The notes: generated by a model from the letters alone, not told the origin. A DNA stretch of 64,000 nt from Streptomyces sp. TLI_171 (GCF_003610255.1 NZ_RAPS01000001.1:6847001-6911000), one strand, 5' to 3'. Counted from the first letter of the stretch, positions 1 to 8,625 are shown. Translations and numbers: made by a program.

Positions 1-2
1 TG

Positions 3-932
3 GCCCTGATGATGCTCCGCGACGGCGCCGAACTGATCGTCACCAGTCGCTTCCCGCACGACACCCTGCGCCGCTTCGCTGCCGCCGAGGGCAGCTCCCG
101 GTGGCTGGACCGCCTGCGGATCGTCGGGATCGACCTGCGCGACCCCCGCCAGGTGCTCGGCCTGTGCGAGCAACTGCGGAGCGAGGGACGTCCGTTGGAC
201 ATCCTGGTGAACAACGCCGCGCAGACCCTGCGCCGCCCGCCCGAGTCGTACGCGCTGCTCGCCGCCGGCGAGCACGGCCCGACACCGGCGCAGGTCGGGC
301 ACGCGCCCGGCTTCCGCCCGATGCCGGCCCTCACCGCGGCCTGGCCGGCCGCGGAACTGACGGAGCCCCGGGGCGGGGCGACGCAGGTCGCAGCGGTCGA
401 CGGGTGGTCCACCGCGGTGGACGAGGCCGGGCTGCTGCCCGACCTCGCGCCGCGCAACTCCTGGTCGGCGCGGCTCGGCGAGCTGGACCCGGCGGAGGTG
501 CTGGAGGCGCAACTGGTCAACGCGCTCGCGCCGGCGCTGCTGTGCGACCGGCTGCTGCCGCTGCTGGAGGCGTCGCCGCACCCCGCCCGGTACATCGTCA
601 ACGTGTCTGCCGTGGAGGGCCGGTTCGCGGCCCGCAACAAGACGCCGGGCCACCCGCACACCAACATGGCGAAGGCCGCGCTCAACATGCTCACCCGCAC
701 CAGCGCCGCCGACCTGGCCCGCCGCGGCATCCACATGTGCGCTGTCGACACCGGCTGGATCACCGACGAGAACCCCGCACCGAAGAAGTCCCGGATCGCC
801 GACCGCGGCTTCCGCACCCCGCTGGACATCGTCGACGGCGCGGCCCGGGTCTACGACCCGATCGTCCGCGGCGAGGCCGGCCGGCCGTACGCCGGGGTGT
901 TCCTGAAGGACTACCAGGTCGCCGACTGGTGA
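3..932 (+). CDS. SDR-family oxidoreductase, 5'-truncated at window edge
   Basis: The reading frame is open from the first bases of the window, so the true start and the N-terminal TGxxxGxG dinucleotide site lie outside it. What remains shows a Rossmann-type SDR: the NNAA motif (ILVNNAAQTL), a long insertion of about 80 residues after it, then NVSAVEG, where the catalytic Ser is expected, and the MAKAALNML helix. The usual YxxxK reads TNMAK, so the catalytic Tyr appears to be Thr while Lys is kept. The C-terminal part (CAVDTGWITDENP) matches the substrate loop of SDRs. The role is unknown. It faces away from the leftward SDR and acyl-CoA dehydrogenase genes and may not belong to the polyketide cluster. 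The loss of Tyr makes ordinary ketoreduction uncertain. Confidence 0.75.
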   Translation, partial: ALMMLRDGAELIVTSRFPHDTLRRFAAAEGSSRWLDRLRIVGIDLRDPRQVLGLCEQLRSEGRPLDILVNNAAQTLRRPPESYALLAAGEHGPTPAQVGHAPGFRPMPALTAAWPAAELTEPRGGATQVAAVDGWSTAVDEAGLLPDLAPRNSWSARLGELDPAEVLEAQLVNALAPALLCDRLLPLLEASPHPARYIVNVSAVEGRFAARNKTPGHPHTNMAKAALNMLTRTSAADLARRGIHMCAVDTGWITDENPAPKKSRIADRGFRTPLDIVDGAARVYDPIVRGEAGRPYAGVFLKDYQVADW

Positions 933-978
933 CGCGTCGGGCGACCGGGCGACCGGGCCGGGCGATCGGGTGCGCGGG

Positions 979-1740
979 TCAGCGGGCGGACATCCGCAGG
1001 GCACCGTCCATCCGGATGGTCTCGCCGTTGAGGTAGTCGTGGTCGGCGACCACCGCCACCAGGCGGGCGTACTCCTCGGGATGGGCGAGGCGCTGCGGGA
1101 AGGTGACGGTGGCGGCCAGCCCGGCCCGGATCTCGTCGGAGAAGCTCGCCATCATCGGGGTGTCGACGATGCCGGGGGCGATGGTCACCACGCGGATGCC
1201 GAACTGGGCCAGGTCGCGGGCCGCGGTGATGGTCATGCCGGCCACGCCGGCCTTGGACGCGGCGTACGCGATCTGGCCGACCTGGCCCTCGAACGCGGCG
1301 ATGGAGGCGGTGTTGACGACCAGTCCGCGCTGCCCGGCGCCGTCCGGCTCCTGGGCGGACATCGCCTCGGCGGCCAGCCGCATGACGTTGAAGGTGCCGA
1401 TCAGGTTGACGTTCAGCACGGTGCGGAACAGGTCCAGGTCGTGCGGGCCGCGGCGGCCGACGATCCGCGCGGACGGGGCGATGCCCGCGCAGTTCACCGC
1501 CAGCCGCAGCGGGCGGCCGTCGGCGGCGATCCGGGCCAGTGCCTCGCGCACCGGCTGCTCCTCGGTGACGTCCGCACCGAGCAGGGTGACGCCGTCGGGC
1601 TGTGCGGGGGCGGACTCCACGGCCTTCGGCAGGTCCAGGCCGTAGACCTGGGCGCCGAGCGAGGCGAGGTGGGCGGCGGTGGCCGCGCCGAGGCCGGAGG
1701 CCGCGCCGGTGACCAGGGCGGCGGTGCCGGAGAGCTGCAT
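979..1740 (-). CDS. SDR, 3-hydroxyacyl-CoA dehydrogenase type 2-like
   Basis: The 253-residue protein is a complete classical SDR. It has TGAASGLG near the N-terminus for NAD(H) binding, NCAG at the end of beta-4, Ser in NTASIAAFEG and the catalytic YAASK. The AAFEGQVGQIAYAASKAGV stretch is characteristic of HSD17B10-type 3-hydroxyacyl-CoA dehydrogenases, which interconvert 3-hydroxyacyl-CoA and 3-ketoacyl-CoA in beta-oxidation. It lies 58 bases downstream of the acyl-CoA dehydrogenase gene on the same strand, which fits consecutive steps of acyl-CoA turnover. The GGAAAG/CTTTCC hairpin at 1744-1757 covers the probable ribosome binding site, so translation of this second gene may be damped by RNA structure. 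Participation in extender-unit supply is an inference. Confidence 0.85.
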   Translation of the reverse strand: MQLSGTAALVTGAASGLGAATAAHLASLGAQVYGLDLPKAVESAPAQPDGVTLLGADVTEEQPVREALARIAADGRPLRLAVNCAGIAPSARIVGRRGPHDLDLFRTVLNVNLIGTFNVMRLAAEAMSAQEPDGAGQRGLVVNTASIAAFEGQVGQIAYAASKAGVAGMTITAARDLAQFGIRVVTIAPGIVDTPMMASFSDEIRAGLAATVTFPQRLAHPEEYARLVAVVADHDYLNGETIRMDGALRMSAR

Positions 1741-1798
1741 GGGGGAAAGCCCTTTCCGATGGGGTGGTGACGAACCGTCGAACGGTGGTCGAGCAGGG

Positions 1799-2941
1799 TC
1801 AGCGGGCGGCGAACTGGCGGCTGATCACCAGGCGCTGGATCTGGTTGGTGCCCTCGAAGATCTGCATGATCTTCGCCTCGCGCATGTACCGCTCCACCGG
1901 GAAGTCCCGGGTGTAGCCGTACCCGCCGAGCACCTGCACCGCGTCGGTGGTGACCTTCATCGCGGCGTCGGTGGCGATCAGCTTGGCCACGCTGGCCTGC
2001 CGGCTGAACGGGCGGCCCAGGTCGCGCCGGCGCGCCGCGTCCAGGTAGGTGGCGCGGGCGGAGTCGACGGCCGCCGCCATGTCGGCCAGCAGGAAGCCCA
2101 GGCCCTGGTGGTCGACGATCCGTCGGCCGAAGGTGGTCCGCTCGTTGGCGTACGCGACGGCGGTGTCCAGGGCGGCCTGGGCCAGGCCGGTGGCGCAGGC
2201 CGCGATGCCGAGCCGGCCGGAGTCGAGGGCGGAGAACGCGATCGGCAGGCCCTGGCCCTCGGAGCCGATCAGCCGCTCCGGCTCCAGCAGCGCGCCGTCC
2301 CAGTACGCGGCGGTGGTGGGCACCGCGCTGAGGCCCATCTTCTCCTCCGGCGCGCCGAAGGTCAGGCCGTCGACCTGACCGGGCGCCAGGAAGCAGGACA
2401 CCCCGTGCGGGCCGGGCGCGGTGCGCGCGAACAGGGCGTAGAAGTCCGCCTTGCCGCCGTGCGTGATCCAGGCCTTGGTGCCGGTGATCCGGTAGCCGTC
2501 CTCGACCGGCTCGGCCTTGCAGGTCAGCGCCGCCGCGTCGGATCCGGCGTTCGGCTCGGACAGGCTGTAGCCGCCGACCAGCTCGCCCGCCAGCATCTGC
2601 GGCAGCCAGCGGTCCTTCTGCCCGGGCCTGCCGAACGCGTTGAGCGGGTGGCAGGCCAGCGTGTGCACGCTGGTGGCCACCGCGACCGCGGCCCATCGCG
2701 CGGCCAGCTCCTCCAGGACCTGCAGGTACACCTCGTACGGCTGGCCGCCGCCGCCGAACTCCTCCGGGTACGGCAGGCCGAGCAGCCCGGCCTGGCCGAG
2801 CAGCTTGAACAGGCCCTCGGGGTAGCGCTCCTGCTTCTCGTGGGACTCCACCTTCGGGGCGAGTTCCTTGTCGGCGAGATCGCGGGTCAACGCGATCAGG
2901 TCGGCGGCTTCTTCGGTGGGAAGCAAGCGATCCACAGCCAT
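1799..2941 (-). CDS. Acyl-CoA dehydrogenase
   Basis: This is a 380-residue flavoprotein of the acyl-CoA dehydrogenase family. The GYSLSEPNAGSD segment contacts FAD, ITGTKAWITHG is the second flavin motif, ERTTFGRRIVDHQG is the C-terminal-domain signature, and QIFEGTNQIQRLVISR near the end carries the catalytic Glu region. It should oxidise acyl-CoA to trans-2-enoyl-CoA and pass electrons to ETF. The chosen start is MAVDRLLP, with GGAG about 9 bases upstream; an upstream in-frame Met lacks a good ribosome binding site. The gene is divergent from a TetR regulator with repeated CGGTAC half-sites in between. The enzyme could feed 2-enoyl-CoA to the CCR at 8636-9985, but a general beta-oxidation role is equally possible. 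Confidence 0.88.
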   Translation of the reverse strand: MAVDRLLPTEEAADLIALTRDLADKELAPKVESHEKQERYPEGLFKLLGQAGLLGLPYPEEFGGGGQPYEVYLQVLEELAARWAAVAVATSVHTLACHPLNAFGRPGQKDRWLPQMLAGELVGGYSLSEPNAGSDAAALTCKAEPVEDGYRITGTKAWITHGGKADFYALFARTAPGPHGVSCFLAPGQVDGLTFGAPEEKMGLSAVPTTAAYWDGALLEPERLIGSEGQGLPIAFSALDSGRLGIAACATGLAQAALDTAVAYANERTTFGRRIVDHQGLGFLLADMAAAVDSARATYLDAARRRDLGRPFSRQASVAKLIATDAAMKVTTDAVQVLGGYGYTRDFPVERYMREAKIMQIFEGTNQIQRLVISRQFAAR

Positions 2942-2955
2942 GTTCCGGCTCCAAG

Positions 2956-2983
2956 CGGTACGCAAAGCGGTACGTCAGTACCG
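2956..2983. promoter_or_regulatory. Candidate TetR operator (CGGTAC half-sites)
   Basis: A perfect inverted repeat, CGGTAC-GTCA-GTACCG, occupies 2968-2983. A third half-site in the same orientation as the first (AAGCGGTAC) lies at 2953-2961. The group sits just upstream of the acyl-CoA dehydrogenase start and about 110 bases before the divergent TetR gene, the usual place for an autoregulatory TetR operator. Binding by that regulator is inferred from position only. Confidence 0.5.
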
Positions 2984-3091
2984 GAAAGCGTAGCGCAGTG
3001 GAGCCGGGCTCGGGCATCCCCGGAGCGGGCCGCGTCACGCACCGGGGCGGGAGTCTGCCGGGCTGCAAGGGCCGACTGTCATACTGGCCGG

Positions 3092-3688
3092 GTGATCGAC
3101 AGCGCTGCCGGCCCCCGGCCCACCGGACGGGGAGCCGCCCGCCGCACCGCCCTCTTCGAGGAACTGGTGGATCTGTTCGTGGCCGAAGGCTTCGCGCAGT
3201 TCACCCTGGACGACCTGGCCGCCCGGCTGCACTGCTCCAAGCGGACGCTGTACGGGCTGGCCGGCTCCAAGGAACAACTGGTCCGAGCGGCCGTGGTGCA
3301 CTTCTTCCGCAGCGCCACCGCCCGGGTGGAGGCCGCGCTCGCCGCCGAGACCGACCCCGCCGAGCGGCTGGCCGCCTACCTGCGCACCGTCTCCGCCGAA
3401 CTGGCCCCCGGCTCGGCCCGGTTCTTCGACGACCTGGCCGCGTTCGAACCCGCCGCCGAGGTGTACGGCCGCAACACCCGCGCCGCCGCGCGGCAGATCC
3501 AGCGGCTGATCGACGACGGGGTGGCGGCGGGCGCGTTCCGCGAGACCCACGTGGCCTTCGCCGCCGACGTGATCAGCTCGGTGATGGTGCGCATCCAGCA
3601 GCGCCAGGTCGCCGCCGCCACCGGCCTGGCCGACGCCGAGGCGTACGGGCACCTGGCGGAACTGCTGCTGCACGGCCTGCTGCGCTGA
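3092..3688 (+). CDS. TetR-family transcriptional regulator
   Basis: A 198-residue one-component repressor. The N-terminal helix-turn-helix (LFVAEGFAQFTLDDLAARLHCSKRTLYGLAGSKEQLV) is at about residues 20-60, followed by an all-helical ligand-binding domain. The GTG start at 3092 was chosen because the homologous region begins there; the frame remains open far upstream but that part is the antisense of the acyl-CoA dehydrogenase gene. The gene is divergent from the acyl-CoA dehydrogenase/SDR pair and probably represses it, with an acyl-CoA as the likely but unproven ligand. Confidence 0.85.
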   Translation: MIDSAAGPRPTGRGAARRTALFEELVDLFVAEGFAQFTLDDLAARLHCSKRTLYGLAGSKEQLVRAAVVHFFRSATARVEAALAAETDPAERLAAYLRTVSAELAPGSARFFDDLAAFEPAAEVYGRNTRAAARQIQRLIDDGVAAGAFRETHVAFAADVISSVMVRIQQRQVAAATGLADAEAYGHLAELLLHGLLR

Positions 3689-3694
3689 GCCGGC

Positions 3695-3886
3695 TCACAC
3701 CTGACCGGCCGCCCGCTCCTGGTCGGCCGCGGCGGGCCTCCCGGGCGTTCCGGGCCGAGCGGCGCCGGTGTCGCCGATGACGTCGCAGACCGGGCAGCGC
3801 CCGCCCTCGCGGACCTTGCCGCACTCCTCGCAGACCAGGTTGAGGAAGCAGGCGGGCTCGCCGCCCTCGCGTTCGATCGGCTCCAT
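3695..3886 (-). CDS. Small zinc-ribbon-like protein
   Basis: A 63-residue protein beginning MEPIEREGGEPACFLNLVC. Two CxxC pairs, CEECGKV and CPVCDV, spaced 10 residues apart make a rubredoxin/zinc-ribbon knuckle that probably binds one zinc. I recall similar very short MEPIxREGGEPAC proteins as common in Streptomyces, without known function. The last 20 residues are low-complexity and rich in Ala, Pro and Gly. It is convergent with the TetR gene (6-base gap). A start two codons upstream (GTG) is also possible. Confidence 0.7.
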   Translation of the reverse strand: MEPIEREGGEPACFLNLVCEECGKVREGGRCPVCDVIGDTGAARPGTPGRPAAADQERAAGQV

Positions 3887-4137
3887 GCTCACCAGTGTGC
3901 CGCGCGGCCTGCCCGGCGCGATCGCCGGACCGTCAGATCGGGATGCACCGATCCGCCCGTCCTGGACACCGGCTGGCCCGGTACCGGCGCCGGCGCCCAC
4001 CGGTACGGCATCCCCGACCCGGGCGACGACGGGCCGGACCGGCTGCGGCCGAGCGCCCTGAGCACGTCGAACGGGACCGCCGCGTTCACCCCCAGGGCCG
4101 GGCGGCAACCGGCTGGAGAGCCGCGAACAGGCGCACC

Positions 4138-4153
4138 GGGGTCCCGGGACCCC
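4138..4153 (-). terminator. GC-rich palindrome, possible terminator of the leftward cassette
   Basis: GGGGTCCCGGGACCCC is a perfect 16-base palindrome about 80 bases beyond the stop of the KAS III gene. There is no T-tract, as is common for Streptomyces terminators. The rest of 3887-4234 shows no convincing coding sequence. Confidence 0.35.
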
Positions 4154-4234
4154 GGGTCCCGGTGGTCGCCGACCATCCGCGGGTGGCGGCCGCAGACCGC
4201 CGCCAGGTAGCGGCGGCGGCCCGGGTGGCGGCGC

Positions 4235-5239
4235 TCAGGGCAGCGTCACCACCTGCGCGGCGAAGCTCAGACCCGCGCCGAAGCCGACGAGCAGCGCCAG
4301 CCCGCCCGGGCCCGCCGCGCCCTCGCTGAGCAGCCGCTCCATCGCGAGCGGCACGGACGCCGCCGACGTGTTGCCGGTGTCGACCACGTCCCGGGCCACC
4401 GCGACCGAGGGCGGCAGCCGGAGCGCGGTGGCCGCCGCGTCCACGATCCGCAGGTTGGCCTGGTGCGGGACGAACGCCGACAGCTCCCCGGCGGACACCC
4501 CGGCCGCGGCCAGCGCCTCCCGGCCCACCCGCGGCACCGTCTCCACCGCCCAGCGGAACACCGTCTGACCCTCCATCCGGAGCGTCGGCCACGGCGGCGG
4601 GTCCGCCGAGCGCAGCGCCCGCCAGCCGTGCGCGTGGGCGATCGCCCCCGGGCGGGAGCCGTCCGCGCCCCACACCACCGGGCCGATTCCCGGCGCCTCG
4701 GCCGGGCCGACCACCACCGCGCCCGCGCCGTCGCCGAACAGGAACGCGGTGCCCCGGTCGGCGGGGTCGATCAGGTCGCTCATCCGCTCCGCGCCGACCA
4801 CCACCACGTGCCGGCTGTGTCCGGAGCGGACCAGGCCGTCCGCGAGCGCCAGCGCGTGGCAGAACCCGGCGCAGGCCGCGCCCAGGTCGACCGCGCCGGC
4901 GCCGGTCGCGCCGATCAGGTGGGCCACCCGGGGCGCGGCGGGCGGTGACTGCTCCAGGTGGGACATGGTGGCGAGCAGGACGGTGTCGACCGCGTCCGGC
5001 GCGACCCCGGCGTGCGCCAGGGCCTTCACGGCCGCCGCCGAGGCCATCGACACCAGGGTTTCGTCCGGTCCGGCGAAGCGGCGGGCGGCGATCCCGGAGC
5101 GGCGCCGGATCCACTCGTCGCTGGAGTCGATCGCGGGCGCCACCTCCGCGTTGCCGACCACCCGGGTGGGCCGGTACGCCCCCACGCCGAGGATCCGTGC
5201 CCCCGCGACCGGCACGGACGCCCGCAGCAGGCCGGTCAC
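4235..5239 (-). CDS. Beta-ketoacyl synthase III (FabH/RevR-like)
   Basis: A 334-residue thiolase-fold condensing enzyme. The triad is visible: Cys123 in GAACAGFC, His in VPHQANLRI and Asn in DTGNTSAAS. KAS III enzymes condense a short acyl-CoA with malonyl-ACP. In the reveromycin system, a KAS III (RevR) works with an acyl-CoA ligase (RevS) and a CCR (RevT) to make 2-alkylmalonyl-CoA. The same three gene types sit together here, so a role in building the fatty side-chain precursor is likely. The GTG start overlaps the stop of the ligase gene (GTGA, 5236-5239), so the two are translationally coupled. The N-terminal MTGLLRASVPVAG is longer than in housekeeping FabH. It could instead make a starter, but the PKS has its own KSQ loading module. 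Confidence 0.88.
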   Translation of the reverse strand: MTGLLRASVPVAGARILGVGAYRPTRVVGNAEVAPAIDSSDEWIRRRSGIAARRFAGPDETLVSMASAAAVKALAHAGVAPDAVDTVLLATMSHLEQSPPAAPRVAHLIGATGAGAVDLGAACAGFCHALALADGLVRSGHSRHVVVVGAERMSDLIDPADRGTAFLFGDGAGAVVVGPAEAPGIGPVVWGADGSRPGAIAHAHGWRALRSADPPPWPTLRMEGQTVFRWAVETVPRVGREALAAAGVSAGELSAFVPHQANLRIVDAAATALRLPPSVAVARDVVDTGNTSAASVPLAMERLLSEGAAGPGGLALLVGFGAGLSFAAQVVTLP

Positions 5240-7089
5240 CGGCCGGCCTCCACCCGTTCGTGCGGGGCGGCGGCCCCGGCCGTCCCGAACTCGCCGTCCA
5301 GGTACCGGCGCCGGGTCTCGCGGCGCTGCACCTTGCCGCTGGAGGTCTTCGGCAGCGAGCCGCGGCGCACCAGCAGGATCTCGTCCGCCTCCAGCCGCTG
5401 GTTCTCGTGCACGGCACGGCGTATCCGCTCGCGCAGCCGGTCGCCGCCGCCGCGCAAGGTCCGGCCGTCGGCCTCCACCACCAGCACCAGGCGTTCGTGG
5501 GCGCCGTCGTCGGCGGAGAACGCCGCCGCGCAGTTCGGGTGCAGGCCCGGGTCGGCGCTCTCGGCGGACAGTTCGATGTCCTGCGGGTAGAAGTTGCGGC
5601 CCTGACGGATCACCACGTCCTTGATCCGGCCCGTGACGAACAGCTCGCCGCCGTGCCGGAAGCCCAGGTCCCCGGTGCGCAGCCAGCTGCGGTCCTCGGT
5701 CCGGTCGGCCCGGCCGGCCCGGAAGGTCTGCTCGGACTCCGCGGGGCGGCCGTGGTAGCCGGCGGCCACGCACGGGCCGCTGACCCAGATCTCGCCGACC
5801 CGGCCGTCCGGCAGGGTGGTGCGGGTCTCCGGGTCGACGATCCGCACCAGGCTGTCGCCGACCACGGTGCCGCAGCCGACGGCGGGCACCGCCTGCGGGC
5901 CGTCGCCGGACGGCAGTTCGACGGCCCGGCCGGACCGCAGCTCCTCGGCGGACAGCCACAGCACGGTCGGCGGCCGGTCCTCCGGGCTGCCGGTGGCCTT
6001 CAGGGTGTTCTCCGCCAGCCCGTAGCCCGGGCACATCGCCTCCGGGCGGAACCCGGCCGGGGCCAGGGTGTCGGTGAAGAACCTGACGGTCTGCCAGCGC
6101 ACCGGCTCCGCGCCGTTCGCCGCCACCCGCCAGGAGGACAGGTCCAGGCCCGGCGGGAAACCGCCTTCCGCCACCGCCCGCGCGCACAGCTCGTAGGCGA
6201 AGCTCGGCGCCGCCGCGTGCGTGCCGCCGAACCGGGACACCGCCTCCAGCCAGCGCACCGGCCGCCGGATGAACGCGTCCGGCGCCATCAGGTACGACGG
6301 GATGCCCGCCCACAGCGGCAGCACCACCCCGAACAGCATCCCCATGTCGTGGAAGAGCGGCAGCCAGTTCACCACCCGGGCGTCGCCCCGGCACGGCCAC
6401 AGCCGGTCGGTCTCGTCCACGTTGGCGCCGAAGTTGGCGTGGGTGACCCGGACGCCCTTCGGCGTCCCGGTCGACCCCGAGGTGTACTGCAGCAGCGCCA
6501 GCTCCTCCGACCCGATCGGCCGGGGTCGCCAACTCGCTACCGCCGCCGGGTCGGTGCGCTCCGCCGCAGCGGCCAGCGAAGCGGGATCGTGCAGGGTCAG
6601 GCCCGCCAGCTCGGGCAGGTCGCCGAAGCGCTCCTCCAGATCCCGCTTCACCTCCGCCGTGGTCAGCACCAGCGAGGTGCCGGCGTCGTCCGCGATCGCC
6701 CGCAGCCGCGCCAACCCCCGGGCCCGGGAGGGCACCTGAACCGGCGCCGCCGCCACCCCCGCGTACATGCAGCCCAGCAGGTCCGCGACGAAGCCCAGCC
6801 CCGACGGGTGCAGCAGCACCACGCTGCGCCCCGCCGGCCCCAGCCCCGTCAGCCGGGCCGCGACCGCCCGGGCCCGGACGTCCAGCTGACGGTAGGTCAG
6901 CGTGTCGCCGACCTCCTCGCCGTTGTGCAGGAAGGCGTACGCCAACTCGTCCGGCTGCTCGGCGGCCCGCCGCGCCAGCACGTCCGGCAGGCTCGGGAGC
7001 GTGCGCGGCGCGGCCTCGCTGGGCAGTGCGCGCGCTGCGGCACCGCTCGGGAGTGCGTGCGCCGCGGCACCGGGAACGCGATCGGTCAT
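5236..7089 (-). CDS. Fatty acyl-AMP/acyl-CoA ligase (FAAL/RevS-like)
   Basis: An adenylate-forming enzyme of about 617 residues. Core motifs are LQYTSGSTGTPKGV (P-loop), NWLPLFHDMGM (typical of the FAAL clade) and YHGRPAESEQTF/GDLGF. The C-terminal catalytic lysine lies near SSGKVQRRETRRRYL. FAALs load fatty acids onto carrier proteins as adenylates, while the related RevS makes medium-chain acyl-CoA for alkylmalonyl-CoA synthesis. With the adjacent KAS III and CCR, the acyl-CoA role fits best, but substrate and acceptor cannot be read directly. The start MTDRVP has GAGG 9 bases upstream; MRMPEM at 7104 is an alternative. The N-terminal linker contains three copies of a nine-residue repeat (see 6988-7068). 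Confidence 0.85.
   Translation of the reverse strand: MTDRVPGAAAHALPSGAAARALPSEAAPRTLPSLPDVLARRAAEQPDELAYAFLHNGEEVGDTLTYRQLDVRARAVAARLTGLGPAGRSVVLLHPSGLGFVADLLGCMYAGVAAAPVQVPSRARGLARLRAIADDAGTSLVLTTAEVKRDLEERFGDLPELAGLTLHDPASLAAAAERTDPAAVASWRPRPIGSEELALLQYTSGSTGTPKGVRVTHANFGANVDETDRLWPCRGDARVVNWLPLFHDMGMLFGVVLPLWAGIPSYLMAPDAFIRRPVRWLEAVSRFGGTHAAAPSFAYELCARAVAEGGFPPGLDLSSWRVAANGAEPVRWQTVRFFTDTLAPAGFRPEAMCPGYGLAENTLKATGSPEDRPPTVLWLSAEELRSGRAVELPSGDGPQAVPAVGCGTVVGDSLVRIVDPETRTTLPDGRVGEIWVSGPCVAAGYHGRPAESEQTFRAGRADRTEDRSWLRTGDLGFRHGGELFVTGRIKDVVIRQGRNFYPQDIELSAESADPGLHPNCAAAFSADDGAHERLVLVVEADGRTLRGGGDRLRERIRRAVHENQRLEADEILLVRRGSLPKTSSGKVQRRETRRRYLDGEFGTAGAAAPHERVEAGR
6988..7068 (-). repeat. Three 27-bp tandem repeats inside the ligase N-terminus
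   Basis: The coding strand reads AAAHALPSG, AAARALPSE and AAPRTLPSL in succession: three 27-base units lying before the conserved adenylation domain. They form an Ala/Pro-rich flexible extension, probably grown by slippage. No function is evident. Confidence 0.7.
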
Positions 7090-7188
7090 CTCAGGCATCC
7101 TCATTCGCTACTCGCTGCGGGCCGGGCGGGTCCGGCGGAATCGATCAAGGGCCGACCGGAGCTCGACCGGGGCTCGATCAGGCCGCGA

Positions 7189-8412
7189 TCAGGCCGCGAC
7201 CAGGTGCACCGGAAGGCGGGTCAGGCCGTGGAACTGGTAGGAGCGCAGCCGCCGCGAAGGGCCGGCCGGGACGAACTCGGCCACCTGCTCCACCAGCGTG
7301 CCGAGCATCAACTCGACCTCCAGCAGGGCGAGGTGGCGGCCGATGCAGAAGTGCGGACCGCCGCCGCCGAACCCCAGGTGCGGGTTCGGGTCGCGGCCCA
7401 CGTCGAAACGGAACGGGTCGTCGAACACCTGCTCGTCGCGGTTGGCGGAGGTCAGGTGGGCGACCACCTTGTCGCCCGCCCGGATCAGCCGGCCGCCGAC
7501 CTCCACGTCACTCACCGCGGTCCGCCGGAACACCTTCGTCGGGGTCTCCCAGCGGACCACCTCCTCGGCGGCGGTGGCCAGCAGCGACGGGTCGGCCTTC
7601 AGGCGCGCCCACTGCTCGGGGTGCGCCATCAGGGCCTGCACGCCGCCCGCGATCGCGTACCGGGTGGTCTCGTTGCCGGCCACCGCCAGCAGCACGAAGA
7701 ACGCCTGGAACTCCTGCTCGGACAGCTGGTTGCCGTGCGAATCGGGGCTGACCAGCCGGGACACGATGTCCCCGGCCGGGCAGCCGCGCCGCTGCGCGCC
7801 GAGCACCGCCGCGAACCGGCCCATCTCCTGGGCGGCGACCCGCGCGGCCACCGCGCCGCCGCCCGCCGGGTCGGCCTCCGCCGCCACGCCCTTCGACCAG
7901 GCGAAGAGCTTCGGCCGCTGCTCCTGCGGCACGCCCATCAGCTCGGCGATGACCGCGATCGGCAGCTCGGCGGCGACCGCCTCGACGAAGTCCACCTCGT
8001 CGCGGCGCAGCGCCTCGCCGACGATCCGCTCGCACTCGGCCGCGATCCGGTCGCGCAGCCGTTCGACCATCCGCGGGGTGAACCCGCGGTTGACCAGGCT
8101 GCGCACCCGGCTGTGCTGCGGGGCATCCTGATTGATCATCATCAGCCGCTGCATGCCGACGGCGACCTCGTCGTACTCCATCGGCTGGGCGCCGGCCAGC
8201 GCGGAGGAGAACAGCTCGGGCTTGCGGGCGATCCACGACACGTCGGCGTGCCGGGTCACCGCCCAGTGTCCGGTGGGCAGTTGCGGGTCGGGCTGCCAGT
8301 GCACCGGCTCCTGGCTGCGGAGCACGGCGAAGTCGTGGTGCGGCGGGGTCGGAACGTACCGGTCGGGGTCGAACACGTCGATCTCGGACGGTGCGTCGGT
8401 GTGCGGTGCCAT
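7189..8412 (-). CDS. Cytochrome P450 monooxygenase
   Basis: A 407-residue soluble bacterial P450. The heme loop FGGGGPHFCIGRHLA places the thiolate at Cys356, the I-helix oxygen-binding motif is AGNETTR, and the K-helix ExxR is EVVR in AAEEVVRWETP. Start MAPHTDAPSEI has GAGGAG 8 bases upstream; an in-frame extension further upstream has no such signal. It lies in the leftward cassette after the CCR gene and is probably a tailoring hydroxylase or epoxidase acting on the released polyketide or its alkyl side chain. The electron partners are not encoded here. Confidence 0.92.
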   Translation of the reverse strand: MAPHTDAPSEIDVFDPDRYVPTPPHHDFAVLRSQEPVHWQPDPQLPTGHWAVTRHADVSWIARKPELFSSALAGAQPMEYDEVAVGMQRLMMINQDAPQHSRVRSLVNRGFTPRMVERLRDRIAAECERIVGEALRRDEVDFVEAVAAELPIAVIAELMGVPQEQRPKLFAWSKGVAAEADPAGGGAVAARVAAQEMGRFAAVLGAQRRGCPAGDIVSRLVSPDSHGNQLSEQEFQAFFVLLAVAGNETTRYAIAGGVQALMAHPEQWARLKADPSLLATAAEEVVRWETPTKVFRRTAVSDVEVGGRLIRAGDKVVAHLTSANRDEQVFDDPFRFDVGRDPNPHLGFGGGGPHFCIGRHLALLEVELMLGTLVEQVAEFVPAGPSRRLRSYQFHGLTRLPVHLVAA

Positions 8413-8544
8413 GGGAATCTCCTCGGACGTACGTCTGCTGACGGTTGCGGCGGGCCCGCGGCTGCGGGGGCAGCGGCGGACGCCGTCGCGAGGTGCGGCT
8501 CGGTCGGTCAACGAGGGCGAGTGCGGTTCCGGTGTGACGGGCGT

Positions 8545-8625
8545 GTTTCAGGTCGGGCGGGTTTCAGGTCGGACCGGTCTCCGGTCGGGCGGGTCCCCGG
8601 GGCCGGCGGGTACCGGGTCGGGCGG
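8545..8625. repeat. Five ~16-bp tandem repeats between CCR and P450 genes
   Basis: Units begin at 8545, 8561, 8577, 8593 and 8610. The first is GTTTCAGGTCGGGCGG; the others differ at a few positions and the fourth has one extra base. The array fills most of the space between the CCR stop and the P450 upstream region. It may space the two genes, serve as a repeated binding site or be a slippage product. Confidence 0.75.

Noticed and set aside
3895..4329. Possible rightward 144-residue protein in the gap before the KAS III gene
   Set aside because: Composition is Arg/Pro/Ala-rich with no motif and it overlaps the KAS III 3' end on the other strand.
5236..7089. Calling the ligase the starter-unit loader of the PKS
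   Set aside because: PKS1 begins with a complete KSQ-AT-ACP, so an external fatty starter is not needed. The gene's partners point to extender supply.
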